NCBI GenBank assembly: GCA_021413865.1
Contig: JAIOPN010000042.1
Span: 1-64,000, forward strand
Length of the DNA: 64,000 nucleotides
Source: Planctomycetota bacterium
GTDB lineage: Bacteria; Planctomycetota; Phycisphaerae; Phycisphaerales; Phycisphaeraceae
Reading direction: 5' to 3'
The number at the start of each line of letters is the position of its first letter. Positions within the stretch are counted from its first letter, which is position 1. The translations under genes and the position numbers were made by a program. The notes under the pieces are model-generated. The model saw only the letters and a list, made by a program, of their open reading frames with translations, had not been told where the DNA came from and did no database searches. Of the stretch, positions 17,224-26,900 are shown one piece after another.

Positions 17224-17772
17224 GTGGCCAAAAAGATCGTGATGCGGACGGGCGAGGCGTTGGTGGAGAGCGAGCCGGCCTATTGCTGCGCGGAGCCGGA
17301 GGTCGTCATCGGCGAGTTGGACGGGCCGGTGGGCTACGCCATCGCCAACCTGATCGGCGACCAGGTCAAGGGCCACACGCGCGTCTGGGCGATCCTCAAC
17401 TCCGACGTGCAGGTCCGGCCGGCGACGCTCATGGTGAGCAAGGTCACCGTCGCCAGCGCCAAATACACCAACATCCTCATGGGCACCGTGCAGGCGGGCA
17501 TCGCCCACGGCGTGCTCGACGCGGTGCGGAATAAAGACATCCCCAAGAGCAAAGTGAACGACATCGGCATCATCGTCTCGGTCTGGCTCGACCCGAGCGT
17601 GCTCGAGGCGGAGAAGGTCGAGCACGAGACGCTCTTCAACGTCAACCGCGAGGCCACCGCCAAGGCGATCGGCAAGGCGATGCGCAACGAGCCGACGATC
17701 GACTGGCTGCTGAAGAACCAGAACAAGGTGCAACACTACTTCCACCAGCTCGGGGTGGATGGACAGCTCTGA
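17224..17772 (+). CDS. Formaldehyde-activating enzyme (Fae) family protein
   Basis: The protein is 182 residues from GTG 17224, preceded by AAAGGA. Family blocks are clear: TGEALVES, PATLMVSKVTVASAKY, the glycine/alanine helix QAGIAHGVLDAV and FNVNREATAKAIGKAM. Fae condenses formaldehyde with H4MPT to methylene-H4MPT. By hand alignment, the residue at the position of the catalytic His of Methylobacterium Fae (VAHIDLIIG) is not His here (CCAEPEVVIG). It may therefore be a paralogue with another role. It lies about 29 kb from the C1 cluster, divergent from the heparinase-like gene, with a TATCAT -10-like box at 17191. Confidence 0.8.
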   Translation: MAKKIVMRTGEALVESEPAYCCAEPEVVIGELDGPVGYAIANLIGDQVKGHTRVWAILNSDVQVRPATLMVSKVTVASAKYTNILMGTVQAGIAHGVLDAVRNKDIPKSKVNDIGIIVSVWLDPSVLEAEKVEHETLFNVNREATAKAIGKAMRNEPTIDWLLKNQNKVQHYFHQLGVDGQL

Positions 17773-17776
17773 AGAT

Positions 17777-18775
17777 TTACTTGTTCAGCCGCGCCATCTG
17801 TTCGGGCATGAGTTTGATGTCGATGGCGGCCATGTTCATCGCGAGCTGGGCGTCGGAGCTGGCGCCAAAGAGCGGGACGACGGGTGGGGTGGAGTTGACC
17901 ATCCAGGCGAGGACGAGTTGGGAGTTGGTGACGCCGATCTCCTTCGCGACGGATTCAAGGGTGGCGAGGCGTGCGTCGGCGTCGGGGCCGCCGTAGGCGC
18001 GCTCCCGGTCCGGTGAGGGAAGCCAGCCGACGCCCCAGCGGCGCTCGGGGCGGTCGTAACCGCCCATCAATAATGGTGAGTAGGCCACGATGGTGACGCG
18101 CTCGGACTTGCAGAAATCGGTGAGTTCCTCGCTGCCGGGGAGGTTGTGGAGCCAGTCGATGCCGGGGTTAGGCCGCAGGTAGGTCTGGTGCTGCTGCACG
18201 GCGACGTAGCGTGGGAAGGCGCGGGTGCGGGCCACGGCGTTGGACTGTGCGATGCGCCAGGCCGCGAAGTTGCTCACCGCGATCTGGCGCACCTTGCCGG
18301 TGCGCACCACGACCTCGAAGCCGGCCATCGTCTCCTCGATCGGCGTCGTGCGGTCGTCGGCATGGGTGTAATACAGATCAATGTGGTCCGTCTGCAAACG
18401 GCGAAGGCTCTTGTCGCACTCCTCGATGATCTGGGCGCGGCGCAGCCCCTTCTCGACGGCGGCGGTCGGCGCGTTCATCGCGCTGCCAGCGAACGCGGGG
18501 TGCGGCATGCCCATCTTGGTGGCGACGACGACCTTGTCGCGGTTGCCGCGTGCCTTCATCCACCGGCCCAGGCTCGACTCGGAACAGCCCGCGCCGGCGG
18601 TCTTCACCCACCAGCTATACATGTTGGCGCTGTCCACGAACGTGCCGCCCAGCTCGAAGAACTTGTCGAGCTGGTGGAACGTCGGTTCGTCGGTCGCCTG
18701 CGTGCCGAAGCCGGCGCCGCCCAGGCAGGCGGCGGAGACGCGGAGATCGGAGTCGCCTAAAGTGACGTATTTCAT
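17777..18775 (-). CDS. Aldo/keto reductase
   Basis: The 332-residue (beta/alpha)8 oxidoreductase shows the AKR tetrad: Asp and Tyr in FVDSANMYSWW, Lys in VVVATKMG and His in LYYTHADD. A late nucleotide-binding block (VVPLFGASSDAQL) is also present. It would reduce sugar or other carbonyls with NADPH; the substrate is unknown. It is convergent with the fae-like gene, the stop codons only 4 bp apart with no terminator between, and is directly downstream of gpsA on the same strand. Confidence 0.9.
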   Translation of the reverse strand: MKYVTLGDSDLRVSAACLGGAGFGTQATDEPTFHQLDKFFELGGTFVDSANMYSWWVKTAGAGCSESSLGRWMKARGNRDKVVVATKMGMPHPAFAGSAMNAPTAAVEKGLRRAQIIEECDKSLRRLQTDHIDLYYTHADDRTTPIEETMAGFEVVVRTGKVRQIAVSNFAAWRIAQSNAVARTRAFPRYVAVQQHQTYLRPNPGIDWLHNLPGSEELTDFCKSERVTIVAYSPLLMGGYDRPERRWGVGWLPSPDRERAYGGPDADARLATLESVAKEIGVTNSQLVLAWMVNSTPPVVPLFGASSDAQLAMNMAAIDIKLMPEQMARLNK

Positions 18776-18795
18776 GTTGCGGGATCGCTGGTTAT

Positions 18796-19827
18796 TTAGC
18801 GCTCGGCTTTGGGTTCGCGGGTCATCAGCCGGCTGATGCCGTCAATCGGGTTGAGGCCCTCGAAGAGAACCTGCGAGACCGCCTCGGTGATGGGCATCTC
18901 GACGCGGTACTTCTTGGCGAGCGCCACGACGGCCTTGGTGGTGGGCACACCCTCGACAACGCCGGTCATATTGGCGAGCACCTCGTCGAGCTTGTGGCCC
19001 TTGCCCAGTTGCTCGCCGCAGGAGCGGTTGCGGCCGGTGGGCGAGAAGCAGGTGGTCGCCAGGTCGCCGACGCCGGCGATGCCGAAGAAGGTTTCGCGTG
19101 CAGCGCCCATGGCGACGCCCAGGCGGGTGATCTCCGCCAAGCCGCGCGAGAGCAGCGCCGACTTTGCGTTGTTGCCCGCCTGGAGTCCGTCGAGGATGCC
19201 CGCGGCCAGGGCGATGACGTTCTTGGTCGCGCCGGCGAGCTCGACGCCGAGTAAATCCTGGTTCGTATAGACGCGGAACCAGTGCGTGGTGAAGGTCTGC
19301 TGGATAAGGCGGGCGAGTTCGTCGTCATCGGAGGCGGCGCAGACGGTCGCGGGCAGGCAGCGCGCCAGTTCGGAGGCGACGGACGGCCCGGAGAGCGCCG
19401 CGAGGGGCCGACCGGGTTTGTCGGGGTGGTCCGGCGCCCCGGCGGTGTGCTGGAGGACGTCGGCGATGATCTGCGTGGGCCGTAGAAGCGTGGTGGTCTC
19501 GACGCCCTTGGAGACGGAGACGATGGGGACCGAGACCGGTGCGTGGCGGGCCAAACGCTGCCAGACCGGGCGCATGAACTGGGTGGGGACGGCCGAGACG
19601 ATGAGCTGCGCGTTGCGGAATGCGGAGGCGTCGTCGGCGGTGAGGCGGACGGACTCGGGCAGGCGGTAGCCGGGCAGGTGACGCCTGTTCTCGCGGGTCT
19701 GGATGAGGTTGGCGACGTGCTCGGGGTGGGCCCCCCATATGGATACGTGGTGCCCCCTGCTTTCAAGGAGCAGGGCGCAGACGGTGGCCATCGAGCCGTC
19801 GCCGATGATGGAAATGTTCAGTGGCAT
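18796..19827 (-). CDS. gpsA: Glycerol-3-phosphate dehydrogenase [NAD(P)+]
   Basis: The protein is 343 residues from ATG at 19827 (MPLNISIIGDGSMAT); the longer frame to 19866 adds a poor proline-rich tail. It shows the N-terminal Rossmann motif GDGSMA, the VSVSKGVE block, the catalytic region ELAGATKNVIALAAG with its Lys, and NAKSALLSRGLAE. It makes sn-glycerol-3-phosphate for phospholipid synthesis in the cytoplasm. It is upstream of and co-directional with the aldo/keto reductase, 20 bp apart, so they are probably cotranscribed. Confidence 0.93.
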   Translation of the reverse strand: MPLNISIIGDGSMATVCALLLESRGHHVSIWGAHPEHVANLIQTRENRRHLPGYRLPESVRLTADDASAFRNAQLIVSAVPTQFMRPVWQRLARHAPVSVPIVSVSKGVETTTLLRPTQIIADVLQHTAGAPDHPDKPGRPLAALSGPSVASELARCLPATVCAASDDDELARLIQQTFTTHWFRVYTNQDLLGVELAGATKNVIALAAGILDGLQAGNNAKSALLSRGLAEITRLGVAMGAARETFFGIAGVGDLATTCFSPTGRNRSCGEQLGKGHKLDEVLANMTGVVEGVPTTKAVVALAKKYRVEMPITEAVSQVLFEGLNPIDGISRLMTREPKAER

Positions 19828-20108
19828 GGGTGGTGGCATTGTGGGGCGGGAGGCGTGGCGGAGCAAACGGGGCGGCGTCGCGGGGCGGCCGGCGTGCTAA
19901 GGGCGGCGTCACAATGGGCCGATGCATAGTTACCGGCCTCCGGGGCGGTTGAACCAGCGGGTGAAGGGATTCACTGTTGGGCAAGCGGGCCGGACGGCGA
20001 TAAGATGGGGAAGCCATGGCGGCTCCCCGCTTTGCGGTATCTGGGGAGCGATGCCGGTCGGGCCACGGACGGAACCATCTATCGCTTGATTTGGCGGGAA
20101 CCAGACGC

Positions 20109-21584
20109 ATGTTGAAGCAGAAGCACACGGACCGGGGACGATCGGGCCGACACTCGAAGTGGGTGTTGAGCGTGGCGAGTCTCTTGGCGCTGGGGTTGGC
20201 CGGGTGTGAAATGGACTCGTGGTTCAACCAAGCGACGCTGGGTCGCTGGGAAGCCACGCCCGTGGTGCTGCCCATCCTTGACCAGATCGACCTGATCGAC
20301 GAGCTGCCCGCCAAGGTCGAGGGTTATTCCGAAGTGCTCCCCGAAGACCTGATCCCCGACGTCGCGGAATACGTGATCGGCGTGGGTGACATGGTGTCGA
20401 TCTCCGTGTTCGAGCTGCGTGCCCCCGGTTCGGATGCGGTCGAGACCCGCCGCGTGGACGAGTTGGGCATGGTTCGCCTGCCGGTAATCGGGCCGATGAA
20501 GATCACCGGCAAGACGCCCAGCCAGTTGGAAACCGAAATCGCGGCGAGCCTCAGCGAGCGGAACATCCTCAAGGATGCCACCGTCAGTGTGATCGTGCAG
20601 GAAGGTCGTCAGAAGACCTACTCGGTGATCGGCGAGGCGCAGGGCTCGGAGGCGAGCAACGTCGGCGTGTTCCAGATCCCCAAGAATGACTTCCGGATGC
20701 TCGAGGCCATCGCGCAGGCGCGCGGTGTGCCCGGCTCGACCAAGCGCATCTACGTCATCCGCGAAGTGCGACTGGATCAACCCAGGGCGACGCACGGCCC
20801 GGCCGCGGCGGGCAAGACCACAGCCGAGACGACCCCGACCGAACCGGTGAAGCTCCTTGAAGAGATCATGAAGGGCCTGGACACCGAGCCCGCGCCGATG
20901 GACGGGGCGAAGCCCGACGAAAACAAGACCAAGGCGCCCACCGCACCTGAGGCCCCACCGGGCTTGAACTCGGGGTTGGATGACGAAGATTCCCCGTGGG
21001 CTTACGTGGACGGCAAGTGGGTGCGTGTGGAACAGGGCCATGCAGCGGCGGCGACCCAGCCCGGCTCGAACCGCGTGCGGGGCGGCGCGGTGCAGCGCGT
21101 GATCGAAGTGCCCTACTCCCGCCTCATCGAAGGCGACCTGAAATACAACATCGTGATCCGCCCCGGGGACGTGATCCGCGTCCCGGCGCCGGTGGCCGGC
21201 AACGTGTTCCTCGGCGGGCAGATCGCCCGGCCCGGAACCTACGCCCTGCCCGGCGGCAGAGAGTTGACGCTCAAGCAATTGATCTTCGCCGCCGGCGGCC
21301 TCCAGGGCCTTGCTGAACCCGGCCGCATCGACCTGATCCGCCGCATCGACGACAGCCACGAGGCGACCATCCGCCTGAGCGTTAAGGCGATCTTCGACGG
21401 CACTCAGCCTGACTTTTTCCTCAAGCCTAACGATTCGCTCAATTTCGGTACGAGCTTCATCGCGTACCCCATCAGCGTGATCCGCGAAGGGTTCCGCTAT
21501 TCGTTCGGCTTCGGTTTCGTGCTCGACAAAAACTTCAGCAGCGACGTGTTCGGCAATGACAACAGTAACAACAACAACCCGTGA
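20109..21584 (+). CDS. Wza-type polysaccharide export lipoprotein
   Basis: The protein is 491 residues from ATG 20109, chosen because it places a lipoprotein signal (LLALGLAGC) near the N-terminus. A Poly_export domain follows at about 90-200 (YVIGVGDMVSISVFELR, LGMVRLPVIGPMKI), then a Pro/Lys-rich linker at about 255-340. SLBB-type beta-grasp repeats come after (YNIVIRPGDVIRVPAPV, then VFLGGQIARPGTYALPGG). This class forms the outer-membrane pore for capsule or exopolysaccharide. It is the first gene of a long plus-strand export/sorting locus. Confidence 0.87.
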   Translation: MLKQKHTDRGRSGRHSKWVLSVASLLALGLAGCEMDSWFNQATLGRWEATPVVLPILDQIDLIDELPAKVEGYSEVLPEDLIPDVAEYVIGVGDMVSISVFELRAPGSDAVETRRVDELGMVRLPVIGPMKITGKTPSQLETEIAASLSERNILKDATVSVIVQEGRQKTYSVIGEAQGSEASNVGVFQIPKNDFRMLEAIAQARGVPGSTKRIYVIREVRLDQPRATHGPAAAGKTTAETTPTEPVKLLEEIMKGLDTEPAPMDGAKPDENKTKAPTAPEAPPGLNSGLDDEDSPWAYVDGKWVRVEQGHAAAATQPGSNRVRGGAVQRVIEVPYSRLIEGDLKYNIVIRPGDVIRVPAPVAGNVFLGGQIARPGTYALPGGRELTLKQLIFAAGGLQGLAEPGRIDLIRRIDDSHEATIRLSVKAIFDGTQPDFFLKPNDSLNFGTSFIAYPISVIREGFRYSFGFGFVLDKNFSSDVFGNDNSNNNNP

Positions 21585-21805
21585 GGACACCGCCCGCCGA
21601 GATCGGTCCCTTGGGTCTGTTGGATAGCGTTCCTTGATGAGTCCCCGCTCCACGCTGAGCGTTCGGAAGTGGTTTTACCAACCGGAATGATCCGGTATGG
21701 GGTACGGCGTTCCCGGTTTATCACAGAACCACCCCGCGGGACGGCTCGTATTATTTAGTCCGTGTCCCCGGGTGTCGGCATATCGGGATAAGAGAGTCGC
21801 CGCTG

Positions 21806-23815
21806 ATGACCAGCACGTCCACGTCCAGCGCGCCAATCATGAGCCCTCGCTCAGGCGTTGGCCCCCTTGTGTCGCGCCGGGGATGGGTGTGGATCGCCCT
21901 GCTCGCCGCCGCCTTCATCGCCCTGCACTGGAACTTTGTCCTGCGCACCTACTTCATCGCGATCGGTCAATGGGGCGGCGACTGGTCGCACGCCTTGGCT
22001 GTCCCGTTCATCGCGATCTACTACATCTGCCTGAAGCGTGACGACTTGGCCGCCCTGCAACGGCGGACCTGCTGGCCCGGCCTGGCGATCCTCTTCCTGG
22101 GCATCTTCAGCTACACCTTCTGGATCGCCCCCGGCCGCAACGACATGCTCCAGGGCTATAGCATGATCCTGGGCCTCTTTGGGCTGGTGCTGTTCCTCCT
22201 GGGCCCGTCGATGATGCGCGTGCTCTGGTTCCCGATCCTCTACCTGAGCCTGGGCGTCAAAATCTCCGACCGCATCTGGGAGAACATCGCCGCCAAGCTG
22301 CAGGCCCTGGCCGCACAGACCGCCACGCTGCTACTCAACATCCTCGGTAAGGACGCGGAAGTCCACGGCACCATCATCACCCTCTACCGCGCGGCCCAGC
22401 GCGTCGGCGACCTCAACGTCGAGGAGGCCTGCGCGGGGCTCCGCATGCTCATGGCGTTCATCGCCCTGGGCGTCGCCGTCGCCTTCCTCTTTGACCGCGA
22501 GTGGTGGCAGCGGCTGACCATGGTCCTCTTCACCGTGCCCATCGCCATCGGCATCAACGTCGGCCGCGTCACCATCATGGGCCTGCTCTACTACATCAAC
22601 CCCTCGCTCTCGATGGGTGATTTCCACAAGTTCGTCGGCCTGCTCATGCTCATCCCCGCCCTGTTGCTGTTCATGTTCCTGGGATGGGTCCTCGATCGCA
22701 TCTTCATCAACGACACCCCGCCTCGCCGCGCCCAGGCAAACATCCCCGCCCCGCCAACAACCGCCGAAACCCCTGCGCGACCCGACTGGATCATCGCCGG
22801 CCTGGCGTGCGGATCGGGGCTCACACTGCTGATAGGCGGGTGCTACTTCTTGTTCCTCGCCTCCGTCAAGCCCGGATTTATGGGCGCGGCCATCTCGCTG
22901 ACCACCTCCCGTGTCGCGCTGGGCGTCGCGATTGCGGCCACGATCGCCGCCGTCGTTTTCATCCGCAGGTTCACACGGTCAGGCGACGGCTCCATGCCGG
23001 CGCCGACATCCTTTTCAGGTCGCTCGTCCGTCATCTCGACCGCCTTGGTCGGCGGGGTGCTGTTTACGAGTGTCCTGGGAATCTACGGTGTGCTGTGGGC
23101 CAACGACGTCATCCTCCACAAAGACCCGCTGCCCCTGCGCAAACAACTCTTCATGATCCCTGAGCAACTGGGCACTTGGAAGATGGTCAGCCAGGACCCG
23201 CCGCTCAGCGCCGAGACGATCGAGACTCTGGGCACCAACGAATACATCGCCCGGACCTATAACGACACCTCGCGCTCGGGTGCCGGCAGCACGGTTAAAC
23301 TGCACCTGGCTTACTACACCGGCACGCCGGACACCGTGCCCCACGTCCCCGACCGCTGCTGGGTCGCCGGCGGGATGCAGCACATGGGCCTCAGCTTCCT
23401 TCCCCTTCCCCTGCCCGCCGCCATGCTCCGCGGCGAACCCGACGGATCGATCACCGCCAATTCCAAACTCGCCGGCCCCGTACATGTCCCCTCCCGCAAC
23501 ATCGACGCCACCATCTTCACCTACGCGAGCCCGCAACACGGCGACAAACCCTCCAACGTCGTCTATTTCTTCGTCGCTAACGGCAAGTTCCTCGCCTCGC
23601 CCGATGCGGTGCGCTACGGGGGCTTCAACCCGCGCGATAAGTATGCGTTTTATTGCAAGGTCGAGATCGGCATGGCCGACGTGCCCGACCGCGACGACGC
23701 CGTCAAACACGCCGCCGCGTTCCTCTCGGCGGCGCTACCGGATATTCTGGCCTGCCTGCCCGATTGGCACGAGGTCGAAACCGGGCAGTGGCCCGTCGCC
23801 CCCGGAAAGAAATAA
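21806..23815 (+). CDS. Exosortase fused to an EpsI-like domain
   Basis: The 669-residue protein has about eight membrane segments in the first 300 residues. The exosortase triad is visible: Cys209 in VEEACAGLRML, Arg254 in INVGRVTIMG and His274 in MGDFHKFVG. Another membrane pair follows, then a soluble C-terminal region from about 440 with the EpsI/DUF3485 pattern (LGTWKMVSQDPPL, LHLAYYTGTPDTVPHVPDRCW). It would cleave the PEP-CTERM tail of exported proteins. The EpsI part is fused here; in many loci it is a separate gene. A 221-bp gap precedes it, so it may have its own promoter. Confidence 0.9.
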   Translation: MTSTSTSSAPIMSPRSGVGPLVSRRGWVWIALLAAAFIALHWNFVLRTYFIAIGQWGGDWSHALAVPFIAIYYICLKRDDLAALQRRTCWPGLAILFLGIFSYTFWIAPGRNDMLQGYSMILGLFGLVLFLLGPSMMRVLWFPILYLSLGVKISDRIWENIAAKLQALAAQTATLLLNILGKDAEVHGTIITLYRAAQRVGDLNVEEACAGLRMLMAFIALGVAVAFLFDREWWQRLTMVLFTVPIAIGINVGRVTIMGLLYYINPSLSMGDFHKFVGLLMLIPALLLFMFLGWVLDRIFINDTPPRRAQANIPAPPTTAETPARPDWIIAGLACGSGLTLLIGGCYFLFLASVKPGFMGAAISLTTSRVALGVAIAATIAAVVFIRRFTRSGDGSMPAPTSFSGRSSVISTALVGGVLFTSVLGIYGVLWANDVILHKDPLPLRKQLFMIPEQLGTWKMVSQDPPLSAETIETLGTNEYIARTYNDTSRSGAGSTVKLHLAYYTGTPDTVPHVPDRCWVAGGMQHMGLSFLPLPLPAAMLRGEPDGSITANSKLAGPVHVPSRNIDATIFTYASPQHGDKPSNVVYFFVANGKFLASPDAVRYGGFNPRDKYAFYCKVEIGMADVPDRDDAVKHAAAFLSAALPDILACLPDWHEVETGQWPVAPGKK

Positions 23816-23946
23816 CCCCAGAACGGACCATGACCGCTCACGTCACGCTTCATCATGTCCGATCCCTTCCCAACCCGGTGCGCCGCGCCAAACGTGGATG
23901 TCCGCGCCGGGCCGTTTGCTCGGGTCGATGCTAAGGAGCCTCCGTT

Positions 23947-26900
23947 ATGCCACGCCGCGTAAACACCGCCTTCGTCTTCGTGGTCTTCACCGTTATCGTT
24001 CTGCTCACGGCGGCGGCGGTGGGGTACTGGTATTTCAAGGTGCGGAGCAACGTCACCGAGGTGATCGCGCGCGCCGAGATGCTTGCGGCCGAGGGCAACT
24101 GGGCGCAAGCGTCGCGTGAGTACCAGCGCGCGGTGGCCAAGCGCCAGAACGACGTGGACCTCATCCTGAAATACACCGACTCCCTGGGCAAGATCACCGT
24201 GTCCGATGCGGCGACGGCGCGCGACTACTTCATCCAGATGATCAATAATTACCGTGCCGCCTCCAACGCGGACCCGTCGAATCAGGAGCCCCTCTCCAGG
24301 CTGCTGGCGCTCTACAACACCGCCGGCGAAGAACTGGGGATCAATGACGCGTGGGACAACATGTACCAACTTGCCCAGAACACTCTCGAACGGCTTCCCA
24401 ACAACCCGCTGGCGATCCGCTACCGTGGCATCGCCCAGGCCAACCGCATGCGGAAAATCGAGATCTCACCCGACGACGTCGCCCAAGCCGGCACCGATCT
24501 TGAGACCTCCCTGCAAAGCAATCCCGATGACCGCACCCTGATCATCTCCAAGGCACAGTGGAACATCATGGAGGCCACCCGCCTGGACCGGATCGGCGGG
24601 GATCCACAGCGTGCCCAACTGTTGCGCAACGAAGCCCGCAAACTCGTCACCGACGCCGTCGAAAAACACCCCGGCGATCTCCAGCGCCAAGTGGACCGCC
24701 TAGCCATCCTCCGCAACCTGCGCGACATGGACGAGGTCCGCAAGACCGCCGCAGCGATGGAAAAAGAGCTGCTTGCCAAGCCCAACCCTGAATACGTTAT
24801 CTCCGTCGCCGAAGCCCTGGTGGATACCGATCGTGACGAGACCAAGCAGGCGGTCAGCCCCAACTCCGCCGTCCTGCAACGCGTCGAAAAGCTCATCCGC
24901 GCCACCCTTGACGCGAATCCCAATGACGTCCGGCTCCAGGTCGTGCTTGCGCAACTGATCGCCCGGACCAATCCCAAGGACTCGCTGGCGATGCTGAAGA
25001 CCGCCAGCGAAGCCAAAGTGAGCGGCACCGTTATTGAATACATGCGCATCGCCAATATCACGACCGCCGCGAACTTGCGGTACTGCGAGCAGTTGGTCTC
25101 CCAAGCCGAACTCACCACCAACCCGTCCGAGCAGGCCAACATCGTCAATCTCGCCCGTGAACGTGTAAACCGGCTGGCCACAGGGCTGGGCGACGTCGCC
25201 CCTGTCTTCCTGCTCCAAGGCCGCATCCTGCTCCTCAACAAAAAACCACTGGAGGCGTTGGACAAGCTCGATAAGGCCAGCAACCTGTACCGTGACAACT
25301 CGCCCGAGGCTCTCTTTTTCTCCGCCAGGGCACGGGCAATGCTTAACGAGCAAGGAGCCGCCGCCGACCGGCTCAAACGACTGATCGAGTTGCGGCCTAA
25401 CTTCAAGCCGGCGTATTACGAGTTGGCCCGCATCTACCTGGCCATGAAACAGAACGACGATGCCCGCCGCATCATTAACTCGCTCTTGCTCGATAACCCC
25501 GATGACACCGACGCCCAACGGCTCCACGCCCTCTGGCTGACCCAGACCGACCAGAAAGAGCGCGCGCTGCAGGTCTTCAAGGACAAACTCAACCCCAAGG
25601 ACAACCCCGAGATCACTGTAGCGATGGCGCGGCTCTACGCCGAGACTCACAGACCGGCGGAAGCCATCGCCCTGCTCGAAGAGCAGATGAAACACTCGCC
25701 AACCGATCTCATGGTGCTACAGGAACTGGTTCACCTCACAGACGATGTGAAAAAACGCAAGGAGTACGTCGCCTCGGCGCGCAAAGCGGGTGCAACAGGT
25801 CAGGAACTGGACCTGATTGAGTCCCAGTTAGATAACAACAAGGACGCCCCTATCGCTGTTGTCAAACGCATGATCGAACAAGAAAAAGACCCGGTCCGCC
25901 GCGCGATGAGCCTCTACTCGTTTTATATGCAGGTGGATCGCGTCGCCGAGGCTCGTGCACAACTCGCCGAGGCCGCCAAACTCAACCCCGATGATCAGCA
26001 GGTTCTCGACACACAATTCCAGATCGCGATCCAGGAAAACGACTTGAACACGGCTGACGCCTTGGCGTCCAAGGCCGCCAAGCTCAACCTCGATCAGGCT
26101 CAAGGCTTGTTCTATCAGGGCCGACTAGAAATGGCCCGTCGCCGACCCGAGCAGGCCGCGGCCGTGTTCCGCCGAGCCACCACTGCACGCCCTATTTACT
26201 CCGACGGCTGGCGATTGCTGGCGGACGCTTTAGCGATGAGCGGAGACGCCGGCGGCGCCATCGCGGCGTATGAGAACGCCATCAAACAGCGTCCCGACAA
26301 CGCCGACGCCTACCGGGGCCGCGCCGCCTGCTTTGACTTCCAAGGGCAACACGCCAAAGCTCTGGCCGACCTCCAGCGTGCCTACGACCTCAGCCCCGGA
26401 AACGCCGCCATTGCGACTATTTATCTTACCTATGAAGAGAACCACGGCGATAAACAACGGGCCTTGGCGATCCGCCAGGAAATTGCCAAGTCCAACCCTG
26501 AGAACCTGACCAACCGTCGCATCCTGGCGTCGTTGCTGGCCAAGCTCAAGCGCACGGATGAGGCCGACGCGATCATCACCGCGCTCCTCAAGGAGAAACC
26601 GGACGACCTGGCCAATGTCGCCGCCGCTGCCGCAGTCAAACGTGACGAGGGCAAGACCAAAGAAGGCCGCGACATCATCCAGAACTACGTCAACGCCAAG
26701 GGTGACAAAGCCACCACCGACGATTGGGTTCTCCTGGCACGCTACCTGCGTGATCTCGGGGAATGGGACTCTTCACTGGCGGCATACCGACAGGCCACGG
26801 CCATCGAAGACCCCAAACAACGCCCCGCGTCGCGAGAGATGGCGGACCTGCTCTTCGATCTCCGCAAGTTCCCCGAAGCGATCGAAAGCTACAAGAAGCT

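Noticed and set aside
20079-21653. A 524-residue minus-strand open frame
   Set aside because: It is antisense to the Wza-like gene, with His/Asp/Leu-rich shadow composition and no recognisable domain.
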